From Eucalyptus grandis (lineage: Eukaryota; Streptophyta; Magnoliopsida; Myrtales; Myrtaceae): a stretch of 64,000 nucleotides of DNA. The DNA is taken from NCBI RefSeq assembly GCF_016545825.1, contig NC_052616.1:59107278-59171277 (forward strand), in the 5' to 3' direction. Position numbers and translations under genes: made by a program. The notes beneath the pieces were generated by a model. The model did not search any database. It worked only from the letters and a program-made list of their open reading frames with translations, and was not told where the DNA came from. Positions 46,635 to 58,345 of the stretch are shown here, piece after piece (position 1 is the stretch's first letter; each line of letters begins with the position of its first letter).

Positions 46635-46865
46635 TCGCTTAGGTTTCTAATCAATCCACCCCAAATTGATTAGTGGCGACTCATATTTAAAATTAACTTA
46701 CAAATTAAAAACCCGAACCATAAGTCGTGAATTGGTACCCGAACCATAAGTCGTGAATTGGTGTGCTTGGGAGAGCCCGAGCTAAGCCTAATAGCCTTAA
46801 CAAGCCATTAGCCTCCGCAGGTGCTCGCGTAATAGGGCGCCAAAAAAGGAGGTCGCGATGTATAT

Positions 46866-47131
46866 CAATGATAGTTACATTGGCTTTAAACAGGCATTAC
46901 ACAAGTATCATTTCCCCATATACATCCACCTTTGGAAAATACAAACTTATTAGACTTGAATACAATTTTGACATTCTTCTTGACAAATATGGGGAGAAAA
47001 AGTGGATTCTTCAAGATCTCCAATACACGCAACACATTTAGCAAGGTGATCTCCTAGCCGAAGGTGAATTTCAAGATCACATTTCCTCTCTCAACAATCT
47101 TGGCTAATACAAAGTTAGCTATATAGAGTTT
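46866..47131 (-). pseudogene. Copia protease fragment, copy 1 (continues at 50316-50375)
   Basis: The minus strand encodes KEKLYIANFVLAKIVERGNV and ILKFTF, matching the region after the copia protease active site. The fragment is cut by solo LTR 2 and resumes at 50316-50375 with the upstream residues HICVDKLLFSSYEK. A stop occurs within it. Confidence 0.7.
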
Positions 47132-47136
47132 CTCTT
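47132..47136. other. Target-site duplication CTCTT (left) of solo LTR 2
   Basis: Repeated exactly at 50316-50320. The copia sequence is continuous across the insertion once one copy is removed. Confidence 0.93.
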
Positions 47137-50100
47137 TGTTAACACCTAAATTTTGACGATCCGGTCATTCATTTATTGTATTATAAATGATGGGTTAATT
47201 TTTTTTTTTTTTGTAAAATGTAAGAATAAATTGATGGGTTAATTTTATCCCTAAAAAAATATTAATTGCATAGCATATTAATTTAGGTGCATTTGTTTTA
47301 AATTTACATTTTGTGCTTTTATTTATTGCACCGGTGGCAGATGGGTTCAAATTAGTGGTTTTGAGCTTTAACTTGACAGGTTGAACTAAGCTCAAGAAGT
47401 GAGCAAATTAAGCTAAAAATTAACGATAAAAAAATTTTGAATTTTTTTAAGATATGATAATTTTTTTTTTTTTTTGGATAGGACAGATGTGAAAAGTAAA
47501 TATTGTGTTCGGCAAAACGAATATTACGTTTATAAAAAGAATCTTCATGGATTTTGATTTAGGAAGATTAAAATCTTAATTCATAGCCTATAAAAAGAAA
47601 AACACGTAGGGTTTCAAAGGGAGGCCACACATTAAATATATGGCCGCACGAGAGGAATTTCTTTTTACCTCGTTGGGGGAAGAATTTCTTTTCGGGGGCT
47701 TCTCGAGGTCGAAAAAATTGAACACAAAGAAAGGAGAAGAAAAGTTTTTCCCCGTTGGCGTTCGTTCCTTTGAGAAAAACAAAAGAGAAAGACTTTTTGG
47801 GGAAAATGAAAAAAGTCAAGCGAAAAGCTTCTGAAGACAGCAGAAGGAAGGCGTGCGGCAGAGAGAAGTGACGCGCAGCAGACAAAAAGAAGAAGAAGAA
47901 AACAGCAAAAGCTCTGTTCATCTTCTTCGTGCAGCCGCTCTGCCTGCCCTCTGCCTGCGACCCAGCCCTCGCCGCGCCACCGCTCGCCCCTCCGCTCGAC
48001 CCAACACCGCTGGTCCCTGCATCTCCAGTCTCCGGGCGACACTCCGCGGTCACCCGAGCCGAATCTGCACCCTGCCCGATCCACAGGAGCTTGCGCTGCT
48101 GATCGCGACCTCGTCCGCCGTTGCTGCGCATCCGAGCCCCTGCTCGGCGTTCCGAGCATCGCCGCTCAGCCGCACCGGAACACCGATCTGCCCGCGACGA
48201 CGCTACTGCCCCTGCTCTGTTCGCGATCTGCCTGCAACGCGCGCCGGTCCGAGATCTGCCGTCCTGCCCCGCCGCGCCTCCTCCACGAGCAACCCGCGAC
48301 GCCAGCCGTCTGCGACTACCCTCCGCAACACCACCCGCGACCTGCCTCTGCCGTGACCCAGCCGCGCCTCCACGAGCACCTGAGCGCCTGCTGATCTGCC
48401 TCTGCAGCGTCTCCACGAGCCACCACCGCGCGCCTCTAGCCCCCTGACGCCGCAGCAGTCGCGAGTTTCCCCTGCTGCGCTTCCACCCTCCGATCGGTCG
48501 CACCAGCCTCGCCCGAAGTCCACCTGAGCCGGATCTGCAGCTTTCCGCCTGCGACGCCCACACCCGGAGTCCTCTGCCCGCAACGCCCTGTGCCGGAGTC
48601 CGAATGCCGGCAGCTCCGACCGCGACGCCCCTGTTCCGCCGGTTGTCCCTGCTGCCCGGGTGCTGCCTCGTTCCTGCCCGTCCGCCCTCGCCGGAGTTCT
48701 CCTTGCCGGACCAACGATCAGTCTCCCTGGTGACCGAGCACAAGGCTTGAAAAAGAAAAAAAGAAAAAAAAAACAAAATGAAAATATATTAGGTAGTTTT
48801 CTTATTTATTTATTTATTATATTTTTATTATTTTCGTTTATAGCTTGTTTTTACTGGAATGCATGATTGAGATTCCGACATGAAATAAAGTGATGATCCG
48901 ATTTTCGCGTCACGAAATCCGACTCGCAATTTCTCGTAAAATTGTCAATCCAATCTCACGCGCCAAGTTTGCGATTTATTTAAAAATTGATTAACCCGAT
49001 CTCATACACAAGATATGGTTCGTAATTTATAGATATCAATCATATCTTGTCTGATTTGCCGTCGTGTTAGTTGAATCATTTTTATTTTCGTAAAAGGAAA
49101 AAATCCAAAAATATTTGAATTATGATTGTGTTTGTTTCATAATATTTCTTGTTATCTTGCATATCTAGAATATGGATTTTATTTCGAATTTTGTTAAAAA
49201 AATCCAAAAAAAAAAATGCATTCATTTAGGATGTTATTTTTTAAAAAATTTAAAATGCATGTTTAATTATTTGGTAATTTTAATTTCGAATTTCATAAAA
49301 AAAAAAAATAGACTTAGGGCATTCTTTGCACATCATTGTATATTAAGATAAGATCGCATGTTTAATTTTATTAAGTTTATATTTTCCCTAGATAGATTGT
49401 ATTTTAGGTTAGGGATAACATTCTAGTTTAAATTAAGATTTGGCTCAACCTAATTATTGAAATAAGCTAGATGATATCTCGATCCGACTAGATAATTTTC
49501 GCAACCTTCTAATTTCAAATTTCATGGAAAACACACAAAAAAAATTATCTTAGAGTAAATTCATTTCATTTTCTAGGATAGATTGCCTTTTTAGGAAAAT
49601 AAAAAATCATGTGCATGTCATATAAAATTAGGTTAATGAAATGCATGTCATTTAGTAATTGATAGGTTCATTTAATTAGAACTTCCTCGTCATTAGAGTT
49701 AGGTCATTTGATGAATTTAGATTGTACATTTAATTATTGCATTTCTTTGGAAATTACTTTACTCATTCATATAGTTTAGGACATGCCATATCATATCATT
49801 TCATATTAGATTAGAAGCATTGCATTGCATATAGGTTATATTCTCATTAAAAAGTGCAAATAAAAATTAAGTGATTGCATATTAATTAGAAATCATATCT
49901 ATGATCGTCAATGTGAATTCTGATTTAATATTATAGATGCTTTTATTGTTATGAAATAAGTCATGCAATTTATTTATTGTTTTATCGAGTGTTAAATTGG
50001 TGGTTTGCACACTCACATGATAACCTCACATGTTAGGGAGATAAATTAAAATCAATTCAAGTTGCTTGCCAAACATTTTTCAAAATAAAAAAGAGAGGTA

Positions 50101-50315
50101 CCGAAAGGGCATTAGAGAAATTTAACGTTCTCATTATTTTACTTCAGTGTCTAATCGATCTACCATAAATTGATTAGTGGCGACTCCATTTTGCATGCTA
50201 GATATTTGAACCTAAGTCGCAAATTGGTATGGGCTTGGGAGAGCCCGAACTAAGTTAGACTTAATAGTCCATTAACCTAATTTTAGGTGATGCACCCAAA
50301 ATTCTGGTCGCGACA
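47137..50315 (+). mobile_element. Solo LTR 2 (same family as solo LTR 1), 3179 bp
   Basis: Starts TGTTAACACCTAAATTTTGA and ends GGTCGCGACA, flanked by CTCTT. TATA box TATAAAAA at 47589-47596. The GC-rich block 47840-48720 contains a 402-codon minus-strand frame, rich in Arg/Gly/Ala with no domain, which I do not regard as a gene. Homologous in inverse orientation to 33388-36847, for example GATTAGTGGCGACTCC near its end. Confidence 0.93.
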
Positions 50316-50375
50316 CTCTTCTTCCTAAATTTTCTCATAAGACGAGAACAAAAGTTTATCCACACAAATGTCTTC

Positions 50376-50645
50376 TTAACAATTTTGACATCCTCCTTGA
50401 TAAATATGGGGCTAGTAAGTAGATTCTTCAAGATCTCCGATACATCAACACATTTGGCGACGTGATCTCCTTGTCGGAGGTGAATTTCAAGATCACCTTT
50501 TCTCTCTCAACAATCTTGGTTGATGCAAAGTTAGCCATATAAAACTTCTCCTTTTCCTCAGTTTTCTCATAAGACAAGAACAAAAATTTATCCATACAAA
50601 TGTGATTTGTGCACCTCGTTATAACCACCGACTGTTAGTCTTTGA
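50376..50645 (-). pseudogene. Copia protease fragment, copy 2
   Basis: Minus-strand reading includes CTNHICMDKFLFLSYEKTEE and KFYMANFASTKIVEREKVIL, the segment just after the D-S-G-C-T-N-H copia protease active site. It directly abuts copy 1, so the protease region is tandemly duplicated. A stop ends the frame at 50428. Confidence 0.78.
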
Positions 50646-51300
50646 CATCTAAGAAACCTCAGACACCACTGTAACAATTAGTCTCTTATCATCTTCCTGC
50701 TTTATTAGATTCAGTTGCTTAGTTGCACCAAAGCCCTTGCCTTTATTCGGGTGCTTCTTGCAATCCTTAGCTCGGTGGCCAAGCTTATTGTAAACAAAAC
50801 ATATCTCTTGAAATTTTTAGGATTATTCCTTCTACTAGTCTTGTCCTTGAAAAAACTTCTTCATCTTCCTATCTTGCTTGGATTTGGAAGACTCAACAAT
50901 GTTGACCTTTGGCTCTATAAGAGTGTTTACATTCCTTTGGTTGTCCACCTTAATTCTGAGTCACAAAATGAGATCTTCAATGCTCATCTCTTTATGTTTG
51001 TGCTTTAAATAATTTTTAAAATCTGACTAGCTTGGAGACCATCTCAATATTGGCTACCATTTGGAATGATTCACTAAGTGACATTCCCTCAACAAAGATA
51101 TCATTCGAAATTATTTTCAATTCTCGAACTTGACTCACAATAGATTTAGAATCCACCATCTTGAAGTCCAGGAACTTGGCAACCACAATTTCTCGGTGCC
51201 CATATCTTCTATCTTGTATTTCTTTTCTAAGGACTCCCAAAATTTTTTGGTAGTTCCAATGTTATAATAAACATTGAATAGAGAATTTTACTAAGCAGTT
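50646..51300 (-). pseudogene. Copia gag fragment
   Basis: The minus strand encodes KFLDFKMVDSKSIVSQVREL and EGMSLSESFQMVANIEMVSK (51240-51016), then acidic and basic words of the gag C-terminus. Near 50760-50820 there is a zinc knuckle of the C-F-V-C-N-K-L-G-H-R-A-K-D-C type. Frameshifts and stops are present. Together with the protease copies this is a decayed copia element. Confidence 0.78.
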
Positions 51301-51705
51301 AAGCATATAATTTCTACATAAAAAGTTCTTGTGCTTCCAAACCTCCAATGCTCCAAGGCGTTGTCATATCTTGCTAATCTATACTAATTTCAAACACACC
51401 TCCGATAAGTACTTGACCTGCTTTAGTGTGGCCATATGGCAGAACATCTTATGGTGTCACTGCTTAAAACCCACACTGGAGATTTTCTTCGATTACTCAT
51501 TCAATGTGACCGAAATCAAAATCTGTTGAACCATCCCTCCATAAATGGAATTATATGCCATTTGGCTTGTACTATTCTAAAACCAGTCTTGGATAATTGG
51601 CCATACGACACATATGACTTGTACCAGAACCACCATATAGGACTCAATTGAGGGGTGTCATGTCCTCCTTCAACAAAAATCTCGCCAATGTGTTGTTGGC
51701 CGTGG
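51301..51705. other. Unassigned flank of the copia debris
   Basis: Open frames on the plus strand (51329-51651) have no recognisable domain. May be further copia or LTR sequence. Confidence 0.35.
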
Positions 51706-52237
51706 ACAAATTGAAGTATGGGTCCGAGGACTTGAAGGAGCAGATAAACAAGGTTGACTTATTGTGCGATATTTAAGGAATATTGCAATCCATAACTTAA
51801 TTAGCAAGTTGTGTGGTTCTTGTCAGCAGGCTTGTCTGGTAATAGGTTTCCTTACTTGTGCTGATTAATTATTTGAGTTACTTATATTGACAGCAATTTC
51901 AGCAATTTGTTCTTCATGGAAAGAAAAAAGTATTCTTTACTTACAGGCTAAAACATAAGGTGTGCAGGTGGGATAGCCATTTTCAGTCCATTCATTTTTT
52001 TGCCAAACCTTCCCCGATGATATGTCGGTCCAAATCATCAAAAGTTGAGCCATGAATCTAAATAGTGGGGCAAATAGCTTCACTTCTCGTGCTACATTTC
52101 CTGAGTTGAGTAGTACGCAGCACCCGGAAAAACTAATTAGCAATTAGGGCAAGCCCTTGGGCACGCGAAAGTAATTACCAATTGTTTTTCAAATATGTTT
52201 TTCACTTACTAAAGGACAATCTTACACGCATAGAATG
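51706..52237. repeat. Segmental duplication block D, copy 2 (left part)
   Basis: Matches 23533-24105 closely. The match stops at 52237, where the LTR-derived insertion begins, and resumes at 58537. Confidence 0.87.
52233..52237. other. Target-site duplication GAATG (left)
   Basis: Repeated at 58537-58541. Copy 1 of block D shows the uninterrupted site (GAATATATCATG). Confidence 0.9.
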
Positions 52238-52279
52238 TGTAACATGCACAATTCTAGCCCATGAAAAATGGCCACAGAA

Positions 52280-52910
52280 TTGGCGCCTTGATAGTGGGGA
52301 TCGGCTATGGACCAATCAGCCCAATTGGAAGGACGACCAAGGGATCGGCCATGGTCGAATCGAAGGATTGGTCATGGATCGATCCAATAATGATGCAACT
52401 CGACCCGAGCCATTCAGCCACGGATCGACCGCTCGACCACAAGGGTTGGTCGTGGGATGGCCACGCACCACCATAGATCGATGGATGATCATGGATTGAT
52501 CGCGTATAGTCATGCACTGGTCATGAGTGATTCTATTCGGTCATGTATCGACCACATACGACCATAAATCGATCCCATGTAACTGTGTGTCAATCACAAA
52601 TTAATTGATTTTACGCAACCACATGACAACGACCACATATTGACTCTGCTCGACCATGGATTGGTCATGAATCGGTCATGGACCACTTATGATGGAATAG
52701 GGCTGGTCACAAATCGGTTGTGGATCGGCTCAGCGACCCTGCTGCGTAGCCATGTGCCCGGCCATGTGCCAGTTAGTCCTAGTCATGCATTAGCCCATGA
52801 GCCTGGCCTTGTGCCAGGCCATGAGCTGGTCTTGCGCCTAGTTAGCTCGGCCCTACACTCGGCCAATCCTAGCCATACGTTGGCCAAGATAGGCCATTGA
52901 CCTAGCCATG
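52280..52910. repeat. Degenerate short-period minisatellite (GGTCATGGATCG type)
   Basis: Words such as 'ggtcatggatcg', 'ggattggtcatg', 'aatcggtcatggacca' and, further on, 'ggccatgtgcc', 'ggccatgagctgg' recur every 10-25 bases on both strands, with CATG or GATC centres. The stretch lies between the outer insertion end and the first LTR-like start at 52977. Confidence 0.6.
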
Positions 52911-54937
52911 CCAAATAGGCTTGGCTACATCCAGCCTCTTCCGGTCGTGAATTAGCCACAGACCTTTGTTGAATTGTAACATCCTCGATTTCGATCCTTT
53001 TTTGATCTCAACTAGGAGGCTAAGCTAGATAGGCCTTGGATTAGTCAAACCTTCCTAGAAAATAAGTGTGAACAAGTGTGAAAAGTATTAAATGAGGATG
53101 ATGAGTATGGAGGCTTATGTGTCCCAAGTAATTAATGAAAGGAGGGCGACTCAAAACCTAAGAAAATAATAACAAGTGATCTCGCAAGCCAAGTAGAGCG
53201 CCACCTCTCCTCCATAGACTTGCCACCTTGAGTTTCATAGGTTTTGACTACTCAATTTTTCGAAATTACTGGGCCTTTTCTACTTTTCAATTTTATAGAG
53301 CTCTTTCTGCCTTGAATTTGGAAAAACTTTTTTCATGAAAGTTGTTCAAAATATCTTGATTTAGAATATACTTAAATTTTAGATTTTTCTGAGGTGAAAT
53401 GATTGGGACGAAGGCCCAATCAATTACCATATAGAACCTGCCTAGTATAGTAAAAAAGGTAACCAAGTTGCTTTCTCGAATTCTTATAAAGTCTTCCCTT
53501 TCGAATTTGGACATGCTTTATCCACAAAATTTTTTAATGACATTCATATCTATAACATATTAAAAATTCAAAGAGTTTTGTGAAGATTTAAACTTCGAAA
53601 TGAGTCTCTCTCTCTCTTTGACCGTTGAATCTGCTTGACAAACGAATTTTTGGGTTGTGTTCAATGATTTTATGTTCTCTCCGCAGAATGAATTTGGCTT
53701 GGATTCTGCATGAAAAATATTTTCTAAGGTCTTCTCAACAATATATTAAAATTTTATAATTTTTCGAGCTCATTTGATAAGGTAATGGTACTGATTTCAA
53801 AAGTTACTCAAAACTGTTTTCGCCTTAGAATAGGAGATCCACATGCCTAACTTGAGGAGTAAGCTAATCTAGAAATTTCTTGACTTAAAAATAAGAATGC
53901 ATTAAATGGTTTTGGACCTTAGTGTGTTAAAGAGAAGAAACTTGGATAGCAAGTTGGCTTAAGTGAACCATACCATGGAAGATTCTAGAATGCTTGGCTT
54001 AATGAGCAAGAAAAACCATGAAAATGTGCCAAAAATCCAAGACTTATGATGGCCACATCTTAAGCATTAAATGAAGGGATGAATCACTAGCTTAGGTGGC
54101 CATTTGAGGATTTGATCATCATTGCATAAGATTTTCCTTGGAAATTGAGTTAAGGCCAAGTAATGATGAAATTGTGACTCAAGCTTAGGTGGACCAATTA
54201 GGAGTGGCTTGGAGAATAAATAACATGTATCCCTTGGAGGCTAGTTCTTAAATGAATGTATGACTCACTAACTTAGGAGGCAATAAGAAGATTCGGTAAT
54301 TATGACAATAGGATTTTCCTTGAAGAATAAGTTAGGGCCATTAATGAAGCTTGGCCTATAAATAGGAGAACCACCGCCATCCATTCTCTTCAACCTTTGG
54401 GTCACTTCTTCTCCTCTTCCTTTCTTTCATGTCCTCTCCCTCTCTCGACCTTGCTTGCCCACCACCTCACAAGATGACCCTCTCTTGGTAAAATCACCTA
54501 TAGTTTATCAAGGTTTGTCGAAAGTAAATAGAATCTCTAACTCTTCGTTAGGGCGATAGCTTACGTCGTCGAGTTTAGTGGTGTGCTTACTCCTGTAAGC
54601 CGTGTTTATGTTGTAATGTTCTTTTGTATATTTGCTCATGTTTGCATGCTTGAGTATGTTCACGCATCGAGAGGAGATCAAGGTTCGCTCGGCTTGGAAT
54701 CGATGTCAAGTTGCGATGGCCTAAGCATACGACTCAAGTTACGAACCAAGAATCGTTCCCGGCATATTTTATAAATGATGTTGAGGGTCATAGCACACTC
54801 ACTTGAATGAGCATGCTCTCGGACCTTGCATACGTTGGTTAAGATAAGAGATGAAAACCGGCTTGTGTAATGCACTTATGTGTGCACTTAAAGAGGAAAA
54901 AGTGCCCGTCGTCATACAGCGATGCCTCGTTCATTGA

Positions 54938-55165
54938 ATGGGATGCTCTGGTTGAGCTAAGATGCCTGTGTTTGAGCTCGGATACCTTGGGTAAGCTAGC
55001 CTGGGATACCTTGGTTGAGTCAGGATGCCTAGTTGAGCCCGGATGCCTTGGTGAGCTAGCGCCAAGATACCTTAGTTGAGCTGCGATGTCCTGGTTGAAT
55101 CAGGATGCCTAGTTTGAAGCCGGATGCCTCAGTTGAGCCGAGAGGGCCTAGTTGAGCTAGGACGA
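54938..55165. repeat. Minisatellite, about 22-25 bp unit ('ttgagcnnggatgcctnggt')
   Basis: About nine imperfect units in the first LTR-like copy, for example 'ggttgagtcaggatgcctag', 'ttgagcccggatgccttgg', 'gttgagccgagagggcctag'. Confidence 0.7.
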
Positions 55166-55834
55166 CGATAAATGAATTTGCATGAATGCCGGTATATGCA
55201 TAAGTATGATATATTGATATGTTCATTGATATGTTCAAAGTAAGCATGCATTGAAGTATGCGGTAATTGACATATGCATGTAGTCGAGAATAGTAATAAG
55301 TTTGCCATTGATTTGCCATTAACATTGCATTGCTAATGTTGTATCTACTAAATTTTGATGATGAGATATCTTCCCAACAGAGAATTAGGAGTTTTTACCT
55401 ACTGAGTCCATGACTCACCCGTTGTTTTTCAGAATTGTAGGCATGAGGGAGTTGCAGTGTCGCTAGGAGTTAAGGTTTACCCTAGCCTTTTGAGCATGTA
55501 AGATGTAGTGGTTGTAAATATAACGGTTGTGATAAAAAGGGTGTGTAAATGTAACTAATGTAATTGTATGTTTGTAAACGATTGTTTTCCTGGCTGCTAG
55601 TTGTTGTATGGGTGTTGTTTGTAGCGCTTTCACATGTGCTTAACGAAAAGATAAAAAGGAATGGGATGGCGACGCACTTGGGCCATCGCAAAAATAACCC
55701 CCGTCACTCGTGACCTTAGAGATGGAGTTGGGGTTGTGACATGAATAGTGGTCGACTATGGATGAACACAAGAAACTCTCATCCAATAATGATGACGCTT
55801 ACTTCAATTTCCTTCTCATGTTTGCAAAATGTTC

Positions 55835-56225
55835 TTTGGAAGTTAGTCCATAAATGAAGAGAATGGCTCATCAACTTAGGTGGCAAGTTATCCAAGCCAA
55901 TGATTACCCAAACCTTAGGCATTAAATGAGGGCATAAGTTGTCGACTTTGGTGGCAAGATAAAGATTTGGCTTGAAGAACAAGTAGCCTAGGTCATGAGA
56001 AACATGTGACCCAAAATCCAAAGCCAATGATAACCTCAAATCTTGAGTATTTAATGAAGGCATGACTTGTCCACTTAGGTGGCAAGATAGATAACTAATA
56101 ATGATTGTCGTAAGATTGGCTTCGATAACAAGAAAGACTAGAAACATGTGACAAAATCTAAGATTCATGATGACCATATCCGAGCATTTAATGAAAGCAT
56201 GAGCTGCCCACTTAGGTAGCATGCT
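55835..56225. repeat. U3-type repeats of 75-140 bp
   Basis: 'catttaatgaaggcatgact' plus 'cacttaggtggcaagat' recurs near 55845, 55921, 56047 and 56184. Related copies occur near 54062 and 54245 in the first LTR-like copy. They lie upstream of the leader, where enhancer repeats are common in LTRs. Confidence 0.6.
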
Positions 56226-57349
56226 AAGGATAGGGTAATGATGGCTAAAAGATTAACTTGAAGATCAAGTTAAGCTTAGTCATCACTATAATGATGACTC
56301 ATAAGCTAGGTTGACCAATAAAAAGAGAACACAAAGGGTCCATAATAATTCCCGAAGAACCATAGGGCGCTACATCTTCAAAATAGGCTTGCCACAAGAA
56401 GTGATCTCATTGGAGCACATATAAAGGCCTTTTAATTAGGGTTGGTTGACAAATAGAATAACCAACCCTTCATTTACACATACTTGACTCACTTCTTCTT
56501 CTCATCTCCTCATGCACACCTCCCTCTCCCTCTTGGCTACACTCGCCCGCTGCCCTCATTGTTCGGCCATGCCTTGGCAAACTGCCCTTAATTCATCAAG
56601 TGCAAGTAAAATTACTAACCCTTAGTTAAGGCGATATGCTATGTTATTGAGCTAATATGTGTGTTCACCTATGCTTCACCGTGTGTATGATAATGAACAC
56701 TTTTGTATGATTTGCTCATATTTTTGAATGCATGAGTCACAATCATGTCTAGAGTCATAGGTCTTCGCGGCCTTGTATTGGCATTGAGGTATATCCATTC
56801 CAGTCATGAGTTCATTGGTTGTGTTCTCGTTCGGGCTTAGTTGTGTATATGCTAATGATTGTAAGTATGATCACGCCCCAAGTCACGGACGAGTCTCATT
56901 TAGTCTTAGGATCAATGTTAAGGCATTAAAGATCTAAATCTTGCTTGGCCTTGGATTGGCATTGAGGCATATCAATTTGAGCCTCACTTGGTTTCTGTTC
57001 GGTGCTAGGAGTGTAGGTTCAAGCCACGAGTTATGTGCCATGCTCGACATATTAGTAGTTATGATGTCTTGTGGCATGACACACACACTTGCATAAGTAC
57101 GCCTTCAGGCCTTGTTTGCATTGGCTAAAATAAAAAGATAATGAAATGGATTGTGTGATGTATGATGTGTGGTCACATAAAAGAAAGATTAATGCCATCA
57201 ACACGTCTTGGCTATGCCAAGGACATATCCTTAAAGCGGATGGTCTAGGAGCACGCCCCAAAAAGGATTATATTGGGTTGGGATGAAGGATAGTCCAAGA
57301 GCACACCTTTACCTCAAACAACGCATTACGTTACTGCGTTTATGAGAAC

Positions 57350-57490
57350 GAGAAGCCCTCGAGAGTATGGGATGCGTGGTGGATTTTAAATACCTAGCCT
57401 GAAGCTAGAAGCCCCTGAGAGTATAGGACGCTCCGTGGATTCCGGATGTCCGGCCTAAAGTTGGAAGCCCTGAAAGTATGGGAAGAACCA
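57350..57490. repeat. About 60-bp tandem repeat, roughly three copies
   Basis: Units share 'agaagcccctgagagtat' and 'gtggattccggatgtccggcc'-like words. Confidence 0.6.
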
Positions 57491-57865
57491 TATGAAATGG
57501 TTAATGAACATTTTATGCGTGTTGATATACATTGTTGATTCGTTTATTGACAAGCCGAAGGTAAATCATGCCTTAATGGTAAGCCAGAAATGATCACATG
57601 CATATAGTCGAGGTACAACAATGTTGTGGTATAAGTGTTGTCCGCATGCTAGATTCGATGACGAGATGTCCTTCTAACTCAGGTTTAATGGTTTTACTTA
57701 CTAAGTCTTTGACTTACCTTGTCATTTTTCCTCAAATTTGTAGATATGGAAGTCTCATTCTTTTGGAGTCAATGCCTCACTAGAGGAGATAGGAATTTCC
57801 GGTGAACAACTAGCAGAAGATTAATGTAAACGAAAAAGTGCCTGTAGAAAAAGGGCTTGTAAATA

Positions 57866-58345
57866 GGGCTAATACTCTCAAAAACCCCAAATTTATACAG
57901 CTATGATAAATTTGCTCCAAACTATTTTTTTAACCACCAAAAACCCCAAATTAGTATACTTGTGACAAATTTATCCTCTGTTAGTTTTCGTTAAATTTTA
58001 TAATCAAATTATTAAGTTAAATGACACGTGACTGTTGATAGGTATATCAATTTGGGATTTTATAATCCGTTTGTCACAGTTTACAATTTTTGTGATTTTT
58101 TTGTGGTATTAATCTAATTTAGTGGATGGTATATTTGTCACAAATTTACTAGTTTGGGGTTTTTTGCGATCGAATAATTTAGTTTGGGGCATATTTGTCA
58201 TAAATATACAAGTTTAGGGTTTTTTATGGTCAGTCGGGATAAATTTGTCACAGGTGTACCAATTTGAGATTTTTTATGGTTAAAAAATAATTTTGAGTAA
58301 ATTTGTCACATGTATACCAGTTTGGAGTTTTTCATGATATTAACC
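57866..58345. mobile_element. Mutator-like MITE, 480 bp, 9-bp target-site duplication
   Basis: Flanked by TTGTAAATA at 57857-57865 and 58346-58354. The termini are long inverted repeats: the left arm GGCTAATACTCTCAAAAACC parallels the inverse of the right end GGTTAATATCATGAAAAACT, and similarity continues through 'accccaaattagtatacttg' for over 100 bases. Long TIRs with a 9-bp duplication fit the Mutator superfamily. It is non-coding. Confidence 0.8.

Larger units (their letters stand above)
37044..46860 (+). mobile_element. LTR of the TGTCGCGACC group, interrupted by nested insertions
   Basis: Left end TATTGACACCTAAATTTTGA matches the start of solo LTR 2 (TGTTAACACCTAAATTTTGA). Right end reads TTGGGAGAGCCCGAGCTAAG, then a GGTCGCGA terminus. 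The flanks TACAT (37039-37043) and TATAT (46861-46865) fit a target-site duplication with one mismatch. With the insertions at 38270-44650, about 44770-45665 and about 46406-46616 removed, roughly 2.4 kb of one LTR remains. TATA box TATAAATA at 37577-37584. A 25-bp tandem duplication ('cccgaaccataagtcgtgaa' and onward) lies at 46716-46765. I infer this was one solo LTR. It might instead be two unrelated fragments. Confidence 0.65.

Noticed and set aside
47568..48776. 402-codon minus-strand open frame, the longest in the window
   Set aside because: It lies wholly inside solo LTR 2, is Arg/Gly/Ala-rich without any domain, overlaps equally long frames in other registers, and reflects the GC-rich leader of this LTR family.
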